A DNA stretch of 64,000 nucleotides from Zobellia roscoffensis (GCF_015330165.1 NZ_JADDXT010000002.1:3003646-3067645); one strand, 5' to 3'; shown: positions 29,648-40,016, counted from the stretch's first letter. Numbers and translations are program-made. The notes: generated by a model from the letters alone, not told the origin.

Positions 29648-32600
29648 TTAAAATTTAAGATTAAGACCTAAAATTACCTCGCGATCGTTAGGAAACCTTA
29701 AGTTGTCCACACCAGGTTGAAGCGGGTTACCACGAGTACCTAATTCAGGATTAAAACCTGGATAATTGGTCCATGTTAATAAGTTGTTAGCTGAGATATA
29801 AAAAGAACATTTTTTCAAGAAGCCCAATTCGTCTAAAATTGATTTTGGCAAATCATATCCCAAACGTATAAATCGGAGCTTGATGAAGCCGCCATCCGTA
29901 ACAAAGAAACTATTGGGCCTATCTCTATTTTGTGGCACCCTGGTCAACCTTGGATAAACCGTAACATCACCTGGATTCAACCAAGCATTTTCAATACGAT
30001 CCGGCCCTGGGGTTTCTCCCCCAGAATTCAGGTCATTTCTTAATTCGTCCCATCGCCTCCATGTATCGTTGCCCAATGTAAAATCAAAAAGAAAACTTAG
30101 GCTGATATCCTTGTACGCAAAATCATTGGAAAAACCACCAAAGTATTTTGGAAGACCGTTACCGATAATTTGCCGATCTTCATTCGTGATCACGAAGTCA
30201 CCATCGACATCGTCCCAGATGATATCGCCGCCCTCGGCAACACGCCCATCGTTCTCAATTTGATTGAAATCACCTGTAAATTCTTGACCGTTTAGAGTGT
30301 AGTTCGTAAATGCTCCATTGGCATCAAAATTAGGAGTCAACTGAACTCCATCATCGGTAAAAGCATTGGATTCATCATATTGATATACCCCCAGGTTTTT
30401 ATAACCGTAAATATTACCGATTGGCTGCCCCTCTTCGATAAGGTAGTCACCGGATTGAAATGGAGTTCCTCCCGCAAGTTTGGTGACTTCGTTTTCTTGA
30501 TAACTAATATTAAAGTTACTGTTCCAACTAAAGTTTTTAGATTGCAGGATGGTTCCACCTAAATTAAGTTCAATACCTTGATTGCGAACGGCACCTACAT
30601 TTTGGCGAATTCCGCTAAAACCAGACTCTTCCGGTAATGGAACATTTGCCAAAAGATCTTCTGTGTCTTTTCTATAGGCATCAAGATTGATTCTCAAACG
30701 GTTTTGGAACATACCTAAATCAAAACCCACATTTGTTTGGATTGTACTTTCCCAACTCAATTCGGGATTTCCCAGCCGAGTAGGGGCCACACCGCTTATA
30801 CCATCATATACGGCACCCGGTGCAAGGGCGGAGGTAAACTCGTAATCACCAATACGGTCATTACCTGTTTCACCATAACTGGCTCGTAGCAAAAGGTTGT
30901 TTACCGTTCCGTTACCCTTTAAAAAAGGTTCGTTGCTAATGCGCCAACCTATTGAGCCAGATGGGAAATAACCAAATTCCTTATTGTCACCAAAGCGTGA
31001 AGACCCATCACGTCTTAGGGTAGCACTTATTAAATATCTATTGTCAAAGTCATAATTGAATCCGCCGAAGAGTGAAAACAAATTACTTCTCGTATTGAAC
31101 GTTTGGTCACCATTGATACCTAAACCATTTGGGTCCACATTATTAAAGGTTTGTATGTCTTCAGAGACAAATTGAGCGTTCGATATTCCAAAATTTTCTT
31201 CACTTCGTTTAAGAATTTGCATTCCTGCAAAGGCTGATACGCTATGTTTGCCAAAATTATTGACGTAGTTGACAAAATTCTCTTGTTGAATATCATAATC
31301 CATTCTGTCCCTGTAGCTGGCCAAGGGGTTGGAATTGTTAGGATTAAGAACAAGTAATGGTTGAAAATCATTGTTTTTTCGTAATCTAAAATTCAAACCT
31401 AGCGTGGATTTGAAAGAAAATGATGGAGTAAATTTATATTGAAGCGAGGTAAAACTTTGCCCCCGCCATGTCCTTAATTTTAACTGTCTTAGTTGAGCTT
31501 CCGCAACCGGGTTTTGCCTACCACCAAATTCGGGTGTAAAGTCTCCATTAGGCTCAAAGATTGGGTAATAGGCAATCCGTTCCACCAATTGTTGAAAAAC
31601 TTGATTTTCGCTTAAGCCACTTAATTCTTCAAAAGACGCATTAAAACTAGAACTTAATGAAAAGTTTTGGCTTGGTGTAAAATCTAACTTAAAACGGGTA
31701 TTAATTCGCCTAAATTTGCTATTGATAACGATACCTTCTTCATTTAGAAAACCGCTATTCCAATACGCTTTTAACTTGTCACTACCCGCGCTTAGGGCAA
31801 CATTTATCTGGTTTCTAAACCCGGCCCTTGTAATCAAGTCCTGTAGGTCGTAAGAGTTACGCAGCCTCAGGCTAAGGGAGTCTCGCTGGGTTCCGGTAGG
31901 GTTTTGCTGTTGGGCAGGAGTTCTTCGCACATCTTCATAAAACAAACGCTGTCTTGTATTGGCTACGGGTATTGCACCGTTCAATGAGTTGATACCGGTA
32001 ACCACATTTACGTCAATATCTACCTCCCCGGATTTTCCGGACTTGGTGGTAATCAATACTACCCCGTTGGCTCCCCTAGTACCATAAATTGCTGTAGTGG
32101 CCCCATCTTTTAACACTTCTAAAGAAGCTATATCGTTTGGGTCAATATTATCGATATTGTCCAATTGCTGACCATCAACAACGTACAACGGGCCTGTACC
32201 TCCTGCGCTAAATGTAGATGTACCTCTCACCCTTATGTCAAAACCTGCACCGGGCCCACCATTTGTAGCAATTTGAACTCCTGCCAATCTACCTTGTACT
32301 CCTTCAAAGGCATTTGTAGGGGTAACCTCTGCAATTTCTTCGGATTTAACCGAGGTCAATGCCCCCAATACTTTCTCTCGTGACACGGCTGCATACCCAA
32401 TAACTACTACCTCATCTAGATTTTGAGAGTCCTCTTCAAGGGTAACGTCAATTACCGATTGGTTTTTTACTGGTCTTTCTACAGTCTTATAACCGATATA
32501 GGAGAAAACCAGTGTTCGGCCGCCTGAGGAAAGATTAATAGTATAGTTGCCGTCAAAATCAGAAACAACGCCGTTGGTTGTTCCTTTCTGTACAATATTT

Positions 32601-32740
32601 ACGCCTGGAACCGGCATCCCATCTGTTGCCATTATAGTTCCGGAGACAGTTGTTTGCTGTGCAATTGCATAACAACTGAACAAGAACATGATGCATAATG
32701 CCAACATGCGTTGAAAATGTTCGTGATAATTTCTTTTCAT
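29648..32740 (-). CDS. SusC-family TonB-dependent oligosaccharide transporter
   Basis: 1030 residues. A signal peptide is followed by a carboxypeptidase-D regulatory-like domain (VSGTIMATDGMPVPGVN, about 32-110). Then come the SusC signature LDEVVVIGYA, a plug domain (GATTAIYGTRGANGV, about 200-215) and a 22-strand barrel ending in LGLNLKF. It imports oligosaccharides through the outer membrane with TonB energy. It is one of three SusC genes in the window; the operator at 32868-32912 lies 128 bp upstream. Confidence 0.97.
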   Translation of the reverse strand: MKRNYHEHFQRMLALCIMFLFSCYAIAQQTTVSGTIMATDGMPVPGVNIVQKGTTNGVVSDFDGNYTINLSSGGRTLVFSYIGYKTVERPVKNQSVIDVTLEEDSQNLDEVVVIGYAAVSREKVLGALTSVKSEEIAEVTPTNAFEGVQGRLAGVQIATNGGPGAGFDIRVRGTSTFSAGGTGPLYVVDGQQLDNIDNIDPNDIASLEVLKDGATTAIYGTRGANGVVLITTKSGKSGEVDIDVNVVTGINSLNGAIPVANTRQRLFYEDVRRTPAQQQNPTGTQRDSLSLRLRNSYDLQDLITRAGFRNQINVALSAGSDKLKAYWNSGFLNEEGIVINSKFRRINTRFKLDFTPSQNFSLSSSFNASFEELSGLSENQVFQQLVERIAYYPIFEPNGDFTPEFGGRQNPVAEAQLRQLKLRTWRGQSFTSLQYKFTPSFSFKSTLGLNFRLRKNNDFQPLLVLNPNNSNPLASYRDRMDYDIQQENFVNYVNNFGKHSVSAFAGMQILKRSEENFGISNAQFVSEDIQTFNNVDPNGLGINGDQTFNTRSNLFSLFGGFNYDFDNRYLISATLRRDGSSRFGDNKEFGYFPSGSIGWRISNEPFLKGNGTVNNLLLRASYGETGNDRIGDYEFTSALAPGAVYDGISGVAPTRLGNPELSWESTIQTNVGFDLGMFQNRLRINLDAYRKDTEDLLANVPLPEESGFSGIRQNVGAVRNQGIELNLGGTILQSKNFSWNSNFNISYQENEVTKLAGGTPFQSGDYLIEEGQPIGNIYGYKNLGVYQYDESNAFTDDGVQLTPNFDANGAFTNYTLNGQEFTGDFNQIENDGRVAEGGDIIWDDVDGDFVITNEDRQIIGNGLPKYFGGFSNDFAYKDISLSFLFDFTLGNDTWRRWDELRNDLNSGGETPGPDRIENAWLNPGDVTVYPRLTRVPQNRDRPNSFFVTDGGFIKLRFIRLGYDLPKSILDELGFLKKCSFYISANNLLTWTNYPGFNPELGTRGNPLQPGVDNLRFPNDREVILGLNLKF

Positions 32741-32867
32741 CTCGTTAGAATTTAGTTTTTGTTGAGTATTTATATGAATTGAATAGGGAAGGGATATTCT
32801 CTTTTTCCTTTTCAGGTCTAGGGTACCTTTTTAGAAATTGTATCCTTTTCCATTAAATTCGTTTGAC

Positions 32868-32912
32868 CAATAATACTTATTAGATTTAAAAATACTTACC
32901 TGCACTGTACTG
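32868..32912 (-). promoter_or_regulatory. Regulon operator and promoter of the first SusC gene
   Basis: Minus-strand repeat CAGTACA-GTG-CAGGTAA (32912 to 32896), 20 bp, then TATTATTG (32875-32868), one mismatch from TAnnTTTG. An adjacent imperfect palindrome CTGAAATTCAG (32910-32920) and some 50 bp of flank are shared with the promoter at 38156-38200. Confidence 0.7.
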
Positions 32913-32920
32913 AAATTCAG

Positions 32921-33324
32921 TTGTTTTGTATGTTTTTACCCCTTAATAGGATTATTTTTCACCCTTTAGTGAGATGTGAAAACAATACTCTGGTTTATTG
33001 AAAATTTAGTATAGAGTTTTGATTAATATAGTTGGAGATAGAGAATTTTAGAAAAACAGTAGAGATAAATGGGTTATCCAGTTTTTGAGCAATGCGGTTG
33101 ACAAAGTTTGATTGGTGGATGACGCGAAATGGAATGGTAGGATAGGAACGCTCCCAATAGTTTATAACGGAAAGTAGCTTTTGATCTCCATGTTATGTTC
33201 ATAATACATATAGGCTATTTTTCCTTTGGAATTGAATTGAAAATCTCTTATATCACTACCAGATGGATATTAAATATTGTAACGAGTTCTGGAGTGGGTG
33301 ATTTTTGGTAGAAGAGTATATAAA
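32921..33324. other. Intergenic stretch without a recognised gene
   Basis: This span lies between the SusC promoter and the terminator of the neighbouring SusCD operon. I find no convincing reading frame, tRNA, repeat or operator-like direct repeat in it. Confidence 0.5.
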
Positions 33325-33355
33325 AAAGAGGGACAAAATTTATTTGTCCCTCTTT
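33325..33355 (-). terminator. Rho-independent terminator of the second SusCD operon
   Basis: 13-bp arms AAAGAGGGACAAA (33325-33337) and TTTGTCCCTCTTT (33343-33355) with a 5-nt loop. Read on the minus strand, the right end runs into TTTTTT, the classic layout, about 59 bp past the SusD stop. Confidence 0.9.
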
Positions 33356-33413
33356 ACCAACTCACTCAAAACAACTCAAAAAAATAATCGATTAAAAAAA
33401 CATCGCTCATGTT

Positions 33414-34982
33414 TTAGCGATATCCATTATTTGTAGGGTCAGACTCTAACAAAATTGGGTTTTGTTCCAATTCTTGTAAGGGAATAGGCAACAACACATG
33501 ATAAGGTTTGATATTTACATTGGGTTCCCAGAAACGATATTCTAGATTTTGAACCACATCCAATAGAATTCCCCATCTTATCAAATCGTACCGTCTGTGT
33601 GCCTCACCGGCTAACTCCCATTTACGTTCGTCGTATATGGCTTCCCTAAATTCTTGTTGACTAAGCCCCACTAGCTCCCATTCGGCTTGGGCAGCATAAG
33701 CACGCTCTCTAACCGCATGAATGTACTGATAGGCATTTGCCGGGCCGTTAAGCTCATTTTCACATTCGGCAGCCATCAAATACACATCAGCCAATCGAAA
33801 AACCATTCGATTATCAGAGTGGTTGAAACGTGGAGAGGTTTCTAAGTCAAGATTCCAGAATTTAGCCATGTAAGGAAAATTTAATTCGAACCCCAAATAA
33901 TTATCTACAATATTTACTTCCCTTCTTAAGTCATTTAATGGGAATTTTTCAGCAAAATCTTTTGAGGCTACTTGTAAACCGGTTCCGTTGAATGCTTGTC
34001 CATTTGCTGCAAGTGCATCTCCTAGGGCACCTCTTTCGTCAGTGTTCTTAGGTTCATCCCTTAAACGCGGGTTGAACATGGCTGGCCTCCAACTGTTATT
34101 CCCGGCAAAATTCTGGCCTGGAAACGCGGGATCAAAGATACCTTCAATGTCCTTTGCGAAATCTAAAGACCAAATGATTTCTGCATTGTATTCATTTAAT
34201 GGGTCAAAAACTTCTGCATAAATGGGTAGTAAGGTATGGGGAGATTGATTAATAATCTCCAAACACTTGTCCAATCCTGCTTGCCAGTTTTGTTGTTTCA
34301 TATATATTTTAGCTTCAATAATAGCAGCTGCCCATTTGGTAGCGCGACCTCTTTGATCGTCAGGATAGGAAGATGGTAAAATTGATTGCGCAAGTTGTAA
34401 ATCGGATAAAACACCACTAAGTATAGTAGCTTTATCTGTTCTTCCCAACTGACTGACTTCTTCTAATTGTAGTACCTCTGTATAATAGGGTGCATCACCC
34501 CACAGATTGGTAATGTGCCAATAACACAACGCTCGTAAAAAAGTAGCTTCCGCAATAATTTCTGTTCGCGCTTCCTCAAGTATAGCTTCATTACCTGTAA
34601 CTCTGTCAATGATAATGTTCGTATTAAATATAATTCGATAAAGGTCTTTCCATGTGTCTGATACACTCATTTTTTGAACGGAGACATCTGCTAAAGATTC
34701 ATTCATAGAGTAATTTCCAATGGGCTCAACAAAATTTGCAGAACGGTTAGGCTCTATAATATCAGCGCCATTGTCATAAAAATGATCAAGACCTACTTGG
34801 CCATAAATAGAATTGTTCTTTAAAATAGCATAGGTGCCTTGAATAGCTTGTCTTGCATCATTTTCAGATGCAAAAAACGTTTCTGGAGCAACAATCGCCC
34901 TTGGTTCTTCTTCTAAAAACTTCTCACAACTAAATAAGGAGAATGCCACGAAGATGTATATAAGAATATTCTTTGTTTTCAT
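33414..34982 (-). CDS. SusD/RagB-family glycan-binding lipoprotein
   Basis: 522 residues. Lipobox VAFSLFSCEKF. The N-terminal EEEPRAIVAPETFFASENDA, the helical core FLRALCYWHITNLWGDAPYY and the C-terminal REAIYDERKWELAGEAHRRYD are typical of the family. It starts 11 bp after the SusC stop and its transcript ends at the terminator at 33325-33355. It is a different sequence from the other two SusD proteins, which suggests different oligosaccharide preferences. Confidence 0.96.
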   Translation of the reverse strand: MKTKNILIYIFVAFSLFSCEKFLEEEPRAIVAPETFFASENDARQAIQGTYAILKNNSIYGQVGLDHFYDNGADIIEPNRSANFVEPIGNYSMNESLADVSVQKMSVSDTWKDLYRIIFNTNIIIDRVTGNEAILEEARTEIIAEATFLRALCYWHITNLWGDAPYYTEVLQLEEVSQLGRTDKATILSGVLSDLQLAQSILPSSYPDDQRGRATKWAAAIIEAKIYMKQQNWQAGLDKCLEIINQSPHTLLPIYAEVFDPLNEYNAEIIWSLDFAKDIEGIFDPAFPGQNFAGNNSWRPAMFNPRLRDEPKNTDERGALGDALAANGQAFNGTGLQVASKDFAEKFPLNDLRREVNIVDNYLGFELNFPYMAKFWNLDLETSPRFNHSDNRMVFRLADVYLMAAECENELNGPANAYQYIHAVRERAYAAQAEWELVGLSQQEFREAIYDERKWELAGEAHRRYDLIRWGILLDVVQNLEYRFWEPNVNIKPYHVLLPIPLQELEQNPILLESDPTNNGYR

Positions 34983-34993
34983 ATTTAATTTTT

Positions 34994-37900
34994 TTAAAAA
35001 GTTACGTTAAGACCAAGTGTTATCACTCGTGGATTAGGGTATTGTCCATCTAAATATCCTTGTGCTATATTGCCCAATCCACTTCTACCAAAGTTGCTGG
35101 CCTCAGGCTCAATCAATCTAGTATTAGAGGATAACCATAGGTTACTTCCTGATACGTATAGAGTCGCGTTTTTTACTCCCTTAAATATCGTTTCGGTTGG
35201 AAAATTGTAAGCTAATCGTACCGTTTTAAGACGAATATGGGACCCATCTTCAACATACTCTGAGTTACTTGGTGTATTTGTTACCGAGTCGCCGCCTGCT
35301 CTAGGAATATCAGAGGTTGGATTGTCAACAGTCCAACGGTCACGTAAATCTCCAAATTTTACTGTTTCGCCTCTATTAAAATAGTGATTTCGCATTCTTA
35401 AATTATATACCTCATTGCCTGTTGTACCTTGAAAGAAAAAGGAAAAATCTAAATTCTTATATGAAAATGAGTTCTCGAAACCAAAGATTAAATCAGGTAA
35501 CGGACTACCCAAAATAACATTGTCTTCAGTTGAAGCAATACCATCTCCATTGATATCCTCGAATCGAGGACCTCCTACAACTTGTGGGTCTGTTCTGCCC
35601 GACGCATCAATTTCTTCTTGACTCTTCCAAGTACCGAGATAATTTAATCCCGTATAAACAGGAACTGATTCGCCAACAATTAGTCGCGTGTTACCCGAAC
35701 CTATAATAGGGTCTACAACAACATCTATGAATTCTTGACCTCCAAGGTCTAATATTTCATTCTTATTAGCTGCCAATGTCAAGGTGGTATTCCAGTTGAA
35801 GTTGTCATTGGAAATGTTGGTAGAATTTATCAACAGTTCCCAACCTTTGTTTTCAAGAGCCCCAGTATTTTGCAATTGACTTGTAAAGCCAGTTTGTCTG
35901 GGTATGGTTACGTCTAAAAGTAAGTCGTTGGTCTCTTTTTGATAATAGTTGAATTCTGTAAAGAGTCTGCCGCCGAATAATGATGCCTCTAAAGCAATAT
36001 CTAGTGAGGTAGTGGTTTCCCATTGTAGGTTCGGGTTTGAAGGTCTACCCAATGTTAATCCTGGTACCTCAGAACCATTAAGTGTAGTATTCGCTTCGGT
36101 GAGAACCCCTAATGTTCTATACGGTCCAATCGCTTGATTACCAGAACGACCCCAACTGGCTCTTAATTTCAAATCGGAAAATAAGTTATGATTTTGCATA
36201 AATGACTCTTCACTAATTTTCCAGGCTGCTGCCACAGAAGGATAGAACTCATATTTATTGCCTTCTGCGAAAACTGAACTACCATCTGTTCTTCCTACCA
36301 AGGTTAATAGGTATTTATCTTTATAATCGTAGTTGATTCTTCCGAAAAAAGAAGCAATTTGAAATCCGCTATAACCACTGGTCACAATAGCTCTAATGGG
36401 ATCGGAATTACCCAAATTATTAAAACCGGTTGCATCACTGGTAATACCCGCTGCTTCTGCTTCCGCCGTCTCAGTTTCTACTTTTTGAAAAGAGGCACCA
36501 CCCAGTATTGTAAGTCCGTTATTTTCGCCTATATCGGGTCTATACTGTATGGTGTTTTCATTATTCCAGCCTGTACTTGCTACAGTTCGTACACTAGCAG
36601 TTCCACCGTCAGTTACCCCTATGGCAAGATTACCTGGTAATTGGCTAGAATTAAACCTATTTTGCTTGATATTGTTAAATTCTGGACTAAATGTAGAACG
36701 AATTGTCCAAGCCGGAGCTGGATTATATTCTAAATATGCGGTAGCCAATAGATTATTAGTAAAGGTCTCGTTTGTATTCAATTCAAAATTTGCAAGTGGG
36801 TTGCTGAAAGGCGAACCAATAACATCATTGAACCCATTAAAGGTGCCATCATCATTAAATGCGGGTTGCGTACGTAATGTTCCGAAGGCATTACCACCAA
36901 AAGAGGTAAGACCATTGTCTACTTTTATTCTGGAGTAATTAATACGAAAACCAGCTTTCAAATTGTTGCTTAGATTTAAGTCTAAATTGGATCTGAAAAT
37001 AAACTTTTCTATTCCAGAGGTGTTTACAATACCTTCTTGATTAAAGTAGTTTAAAGAGTTATAGTAGTTTACATTTTCTGATGCTCCTGCAATTGATACA
37101 TCCGCATTGTAAATTGGGGCTGGTCCAGTTGTTAAATCGATCCAATCATTGTTAGGGTAAGTAGATGGGGCATCAGGAAAAGGAGCTGCAGCTGATCTGA
37201 ACTCTGCATGTTCGTTGGTAAAAGCAATCTGTTCTTCTTGAGATAAAAAGTCAGGTAGTTCAGGTAGCATTTGCATACTTGTAAATATGTTAACGCTAAC
37301 TTCAGGTTTACCAGTTCCTGCACCACGACCATTTTTAGTAGAGACTAAAACAACACCGTTTGCACCTCTAGAACCGTAAATAGCTATAGAAGATGCATCT
37401 TTTAGAATTTCTATGGATTTAATGTCATTTGCATTAATATTGTTGAGGTTAAAATTGGTTCCTACTACAATACCATCTATTACCCAAAGAGGCTCGTTAC
37501 TTCCCGTAATTGAATTTCCTCCACGAACCCTAATTACGGTGCCTGCGCCTGGCGCACCACTAGTTTGAGTAACTTGAACACCGGCAGCTCTACCTTGTAA
37601 AACTTGGTCAACCCTTGAAGAAGGTGTTTGAGTTATTTCCTCTGCACTTACCGACGCAACAGAACCTGTTAAATCAGATTTGGTGGTGGTCCCATATCCA
37701 ATAACCACAACTTCTTCCAAGGCTTGGGTATCTTCGTTCAAGGTTACGTTTACTATAGTTTTGTTTCCAACTGTTTCTTCTGTACTACTATATCCTATAT
37801 AGGTAAATACTAAAATATCGGACCCTTCATTAAGGTTAATAGTATAATTACCGTCAAAATCAGATACAACACCGTTGGTGGTTCCTTTTTGGACAATATT

Positions 37901-38041
37901 GGCTCCCGGTATGGGCATGCCTTGTATGTCAGTAATTGTTCCTGTTACAGTAGTTTGTTGTGCAATAGCGTAGAAGCTAGCAATGTTCATTAGAAACAGT
38001 GTTAAGAACCATTTCGTTATTTTTAAATTCGGTTTTTTCAT
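34994..38041 (-). CDS. SusC-family TonB-dependent oligosaccharide transporter
   Basis: 1015 residues. Signal peptide, carboxypeptidase-D regulatory-like domain (VTGTITDIQGMPIPGAN, about 31-105), signature LEEVVVIGYGTTTKSDLTG, plug (GSRGANGVVLVSTKNGR) and barrel ending GLNVTF. It imports oligosaccharides as the partner of the SusD gene 11 bp downstream. The promoter at 38156-38200 lies 115 bp upstream. Confidence 0.97.
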   Translation of the reverse strand: MKKPNLKITKWFLTLFLMNIASFYAIAQQTTVTGTITDIQGMPIPGANIVQKGTTNGVVSDFDGNYTINLNEGSDILVFTYIGYSSTEETVGNKTIVNVTLNEDTQALEEVVVIGYGTTTKSDLTGSVASVSAEEITQTPSSRVDQVLQGRAAGVQVTQTSGAPGAGTVIRVRGGNSITGSNEPLWVIDGIVVGTNFNLNNINANDIKSIEILKDASSIAIYGSRGANGVVLVSTKNGRGAGTGKPEVSVNIFTSMQMLPELPDFLSQEEQIAFTNEHAEFRSAAAPFPDAPSTYPNNDWIDLTTGPAPIYNADVSIAGASENVNYYNSLNYFNQEGIVNTSGIEKFIFRSNLDLNLSNNLKAGFRINYSRIKVDNGLTSFGGNAFGTLRTQPAFNDDGTFNGFNDVIGSPFSNPLANFELNTNETFTNNLLATAYLEYNPAPAWTIRSTFSPEFNNIKQNRFNSSQLPGNLAIGVTDGGTASVRTVASTGWNNENTIQYRPDIGENNGLTILGGASFQKVETETAEAEAAGITSDATGFNNLGNSDPIRAIVTSGYSGFQIASFFGRINYDYKDKYLLTLVGRTDGSSVFAEGNKYEFYPSVAAAWKISEESFMQNHNLFSDLKLRASWGRSGNQAIGPYRTLGVLTEANTTLNGSEVPGLTLGRPSNPNLQWETTTSLDIALEASLFGGRLFTEFNYYQKETNDLLLDVTIPRQTGFTSQLQNTGALENKGWELLINSTNISNDNFNWNTTLTLAANKNEILDLGGQEFIDVVVDPIIGSGNTRLIVGESVPVYTGLNYLGTWKSQEEIDASGRTDPQVVGGPRFEDINGDGIASTEDNVILGSPLPDLIFGFENSFSYKNLDFSFFFQGTTGNEVYNLRMRNHYFNRGETVKFGDLRDRWTVDNPTSDIPRAGGDSVTNTPSNSEYVEDGSHIRLKTVRLAYNFPTETIFKGVKNATLYVSGSNLWLSSNTRLIEPEASNFGRSGLGNIAQGYLDGQYPNPRVITLGLNVTF

Positions 38042-38155
38042 TTCTTTCCTTTTTTTGAATTTAATTGATTGGTGGTTTTTTTAGCAATTAATGGTTAGTT
38101 GATTTGATTGCTCTAAGGGTTAAATAGGGTTCTTAATCTTTTGTTAACAACAAGA

Positions 38156-38200
38156 CAATATTATGTTAATATAGCGAGCTAACTTACCTGCACTGTGCTG
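38156..38200 (-). promoter_or_regulatory. Regulon operator and promoter of the second SusC gene
   Basis: Minus-strand repeat CAGCACA-GTG-CAGGTAA (38200 to 38184), 20 bp, then TAATATTG (38163-38156), one mismatch from TAnnTTTG. It shares the CTGAAATTCAG palindrome (38199-38209) and most of its flank with the promoter at 32868-32912. Confidence 0.7.
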
Positions 38201-38513
38201 AAATTCAGTGGGTTTGTACGTTTTTACTCCTTTTCTGAACGAATGCATACCTTAGTTTATTCATTGAGATTACTAGGAAAGAGCAATGGCGTAAAACCCT
38301 TAAGATATGAGTAAGCTATAAACCAATATGTAGAAGGTAGAAAGTGGAAATATAGTTGGTACCTGTTGAATGGTTATGTAGACTTTGATTGCCTTTTTTG
38401 ATTACCTGTACTCCAAATTAGATGGATTGAACCAGAGAACAGTATTGTTATGCCATTATAAACAGAGGTATTTCACGCTTTACAAGGGAATTATTAAAAT
38501 AGTTGAGAAAGAC
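38201..38513. other. Intergenic stretch upstream of the second SusC promoter
   Basis: Between the SusC promoter and the rhamnose-operon terminator I see only the shared palindrome at 38199-38209 and AT-rich sequence. A 68-codon frame at 38385-38591 covers the terminator and has no recognisable features. Confidence 0.5.
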
Positions 38514-38551
38514 AAAAAAGCAGCTACATGGTTTATTGTAGCTGCTTTTTT
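38514..38551 (-). terminator. Rho-independent terminator of the rhamnose operon
   Basis: 15-bp arms AAAAAAGCAGCTACA (38514-38528) and TGTAGCTGCTTTTTT (38537-38551), loop of 8 nt, flanked by A- and T-runs, so it can work in either direction. It begins about 36 bp past the stop of the permease gene, the last gene of the operon. Confidence 0.92.
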
Positions 38552-38587
38552 TTTGAAATTGTATAGTAGAATGCAATCTGGGTATAT

Positions 38588-40003
38588 TTAAAGACTTGTC
38601 TTCTGAAACTTCCTGCTAAAAAGTAAAAAGAGTAGCCCGCAGAGTAGCCACGCAGGCAGGGTTACAAACGAAAGGAAAACATCAAATTGAATTGAAATAA
38701 AGTAAAATAATCCAAAGCTTATGGCCCATGCCAAGAATACGGATTTATTGAATCTGATATTAGCGATTTCCGCGTAGTTTTTTACTATTCCCGCCTGCTT
38801 ATGGAAGAAGTGTTCGAAAACAATAACGGCGCCAAAGGGTGCGAGTATAAAGCCGTATAGGGCTACAAAACCTAAAAGTTTCATTGCGAAAGCAGGGAAT
38901 AGTCCGGCAATGGTGGCAATGGTCCCGGCAATGATCGTTACCCAAAAAGTAGACAATTTGGGCAGGATGGCTTGGAAGGCAAGCCCTGCTCGGTATATGG
39001 TGGGGTTGGCGGTGGTCCATCCCGCGAGAACAACCGCTATAATACCGAATATTCCTATGGCGTTGTTGGCTAAAGGTCCCGGGGCCACTGGTGGCGCCTC
39101 TCCGTTGGATAGGAATGCCTGTGCTTCGGGCGATTTTAAGTAAACGGCATACAGCAGTGCAGCGGCAATCCATGCCATGTAATGGCCCACATACATACCC
39201 GCGGCGGTGGTCCATCCTGCATTGGCATTTTTTGCAAATCTAAATACGGAGAGGTCGGACATGCCCACATGCATGGCGGCATTGGCGAACCAAGACCAAA
39301 TGACTACGTGCCAGAATGTGTATTTCAACTGTCCGGGGAAGGGTTCCGATCCTTCACCCCAAATATTCCAGAAATCTGCAAAGCTCTTAACACCCAATTG
39401 GTCCAAGGCAACTATGCCCGATGCCAAGAAGGCCAGTACAATTATGGGCGACATGTAGTTGGCGGCCTTCGATACGGTATCGTATCCTTTTGAAGCTATC
39501 AGGGAGATTACGGCCCCAATAAGGACAACAATAATGACCCATGTAGCACCATTGGGTGTGGTATCGGTCAGTTTGGGCATTTCCATATCAAAAGGAATAC
39601 CCACAGCCGTAGCCGAAACGGTTATCATGGCTCCTGCTAGGAAGCAGAATAGGATACCGTTGGCAAGGTTGTAGCCTATAACCAGTTTTTTGCCGCATAT
39701 TTTTTCGAATTGATAATAGAGGGTCAGCCTATTTTCCACGGCAATTTTCGCGGTAAGGAACCTCCAACTCAGTACGGCCAGTAGATTGCCTATCAGCAGC
39801 CCCACGATGAGGTCGAAGGCGCTAACACCTGCAGTCAAGAACAGCGGGCCGATCATAAATTCGGTACCTGCAGCATGTTCTCCTGCATACATTCCCAAAA
39901 AGCTTTTCCAGTCTTTTAATTTGGATGTGGGTACGGGTTCCCTTTCGAATTCTCCTCCTGCTATTTCCTCGATCAGTTCTTCCTCGTGATGGTTTTGGCT
40001 CAT
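38588..40003 (-). CDS. NCS1-type (nucleobase:cation symporter-like) permease at the end of the rhamnose operon
   Basis: 471 residues with about 12 transmembrane helices, starting after a charged N-terminus (HHEEELIEEIAGGEFER). The pattern, including GPLFLTAGVSAFDLI, AANYMSPIIVLAF and GWTTANPTIYRAGLAFQ, resembles the cytosine/purine permease group (Transp_cyt_pur). It follows the lactate dehydrogenase gene by 13 bp and the operon terminator follows it. In this context it might move rhamnose or lactate across the inner membrane rather than nucleobases, but only the family is seen; the substrate is a guess. Confidence 0.8.
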   Translation of the reverse strand: MSQNHHEEELIEEIAGGEFEREPVPTSKLKDWKSFLGMYAGEHAAGTEFMIGPLFLTAGVSAFDLIVGLLIGNLLAVLSWRFLTAKIAVENRLTLYYQFEKICGKKLVIGYNLANGILFCFLAGAMITVSATAVGIPFDMEMPKLTDTTPNGATWVIIVVLIGAVISLIASKGYDTVSKAANYMSPIIVLAFLASGIVALDQLGVKSFADFWNIWGEGSEPFPGQLKYTFWHVVIWSWFANAAMHVGMSDLSVFRFAKNANAGWTTAAGMYVGHYMAWIAAALLYAVYLKSPEAQAFLSNGEAPPVAPGPLANNAIGIFGIIAVVLAGWTTANPTIYRAGLAFQAILPKLSTFWVTIIAGTIATIAGLFPAFAMKLLGFVALYGFILAPFGAVIVFEHFFHKQAGIVKNYAEIANIRFNKSVFLAWAISFGLFYFISIQFDVFLSFVTLPAWLLCGLLFLLFSRKFQKTSL

Positions 40004-40016
40004 AGTGGTGTCGGTT

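Noticed and set aside
36549..36938. A 129-codon frame opposite the second SusC gene
   Set aside because: It is antisense to a clear SusC coding sequence and has no domain.
38385..38591. A 68-codon frame upstream of the second SusC gene
   Set aside because: It runs through the strong rhamnose-operon terminator and shows no protein features.
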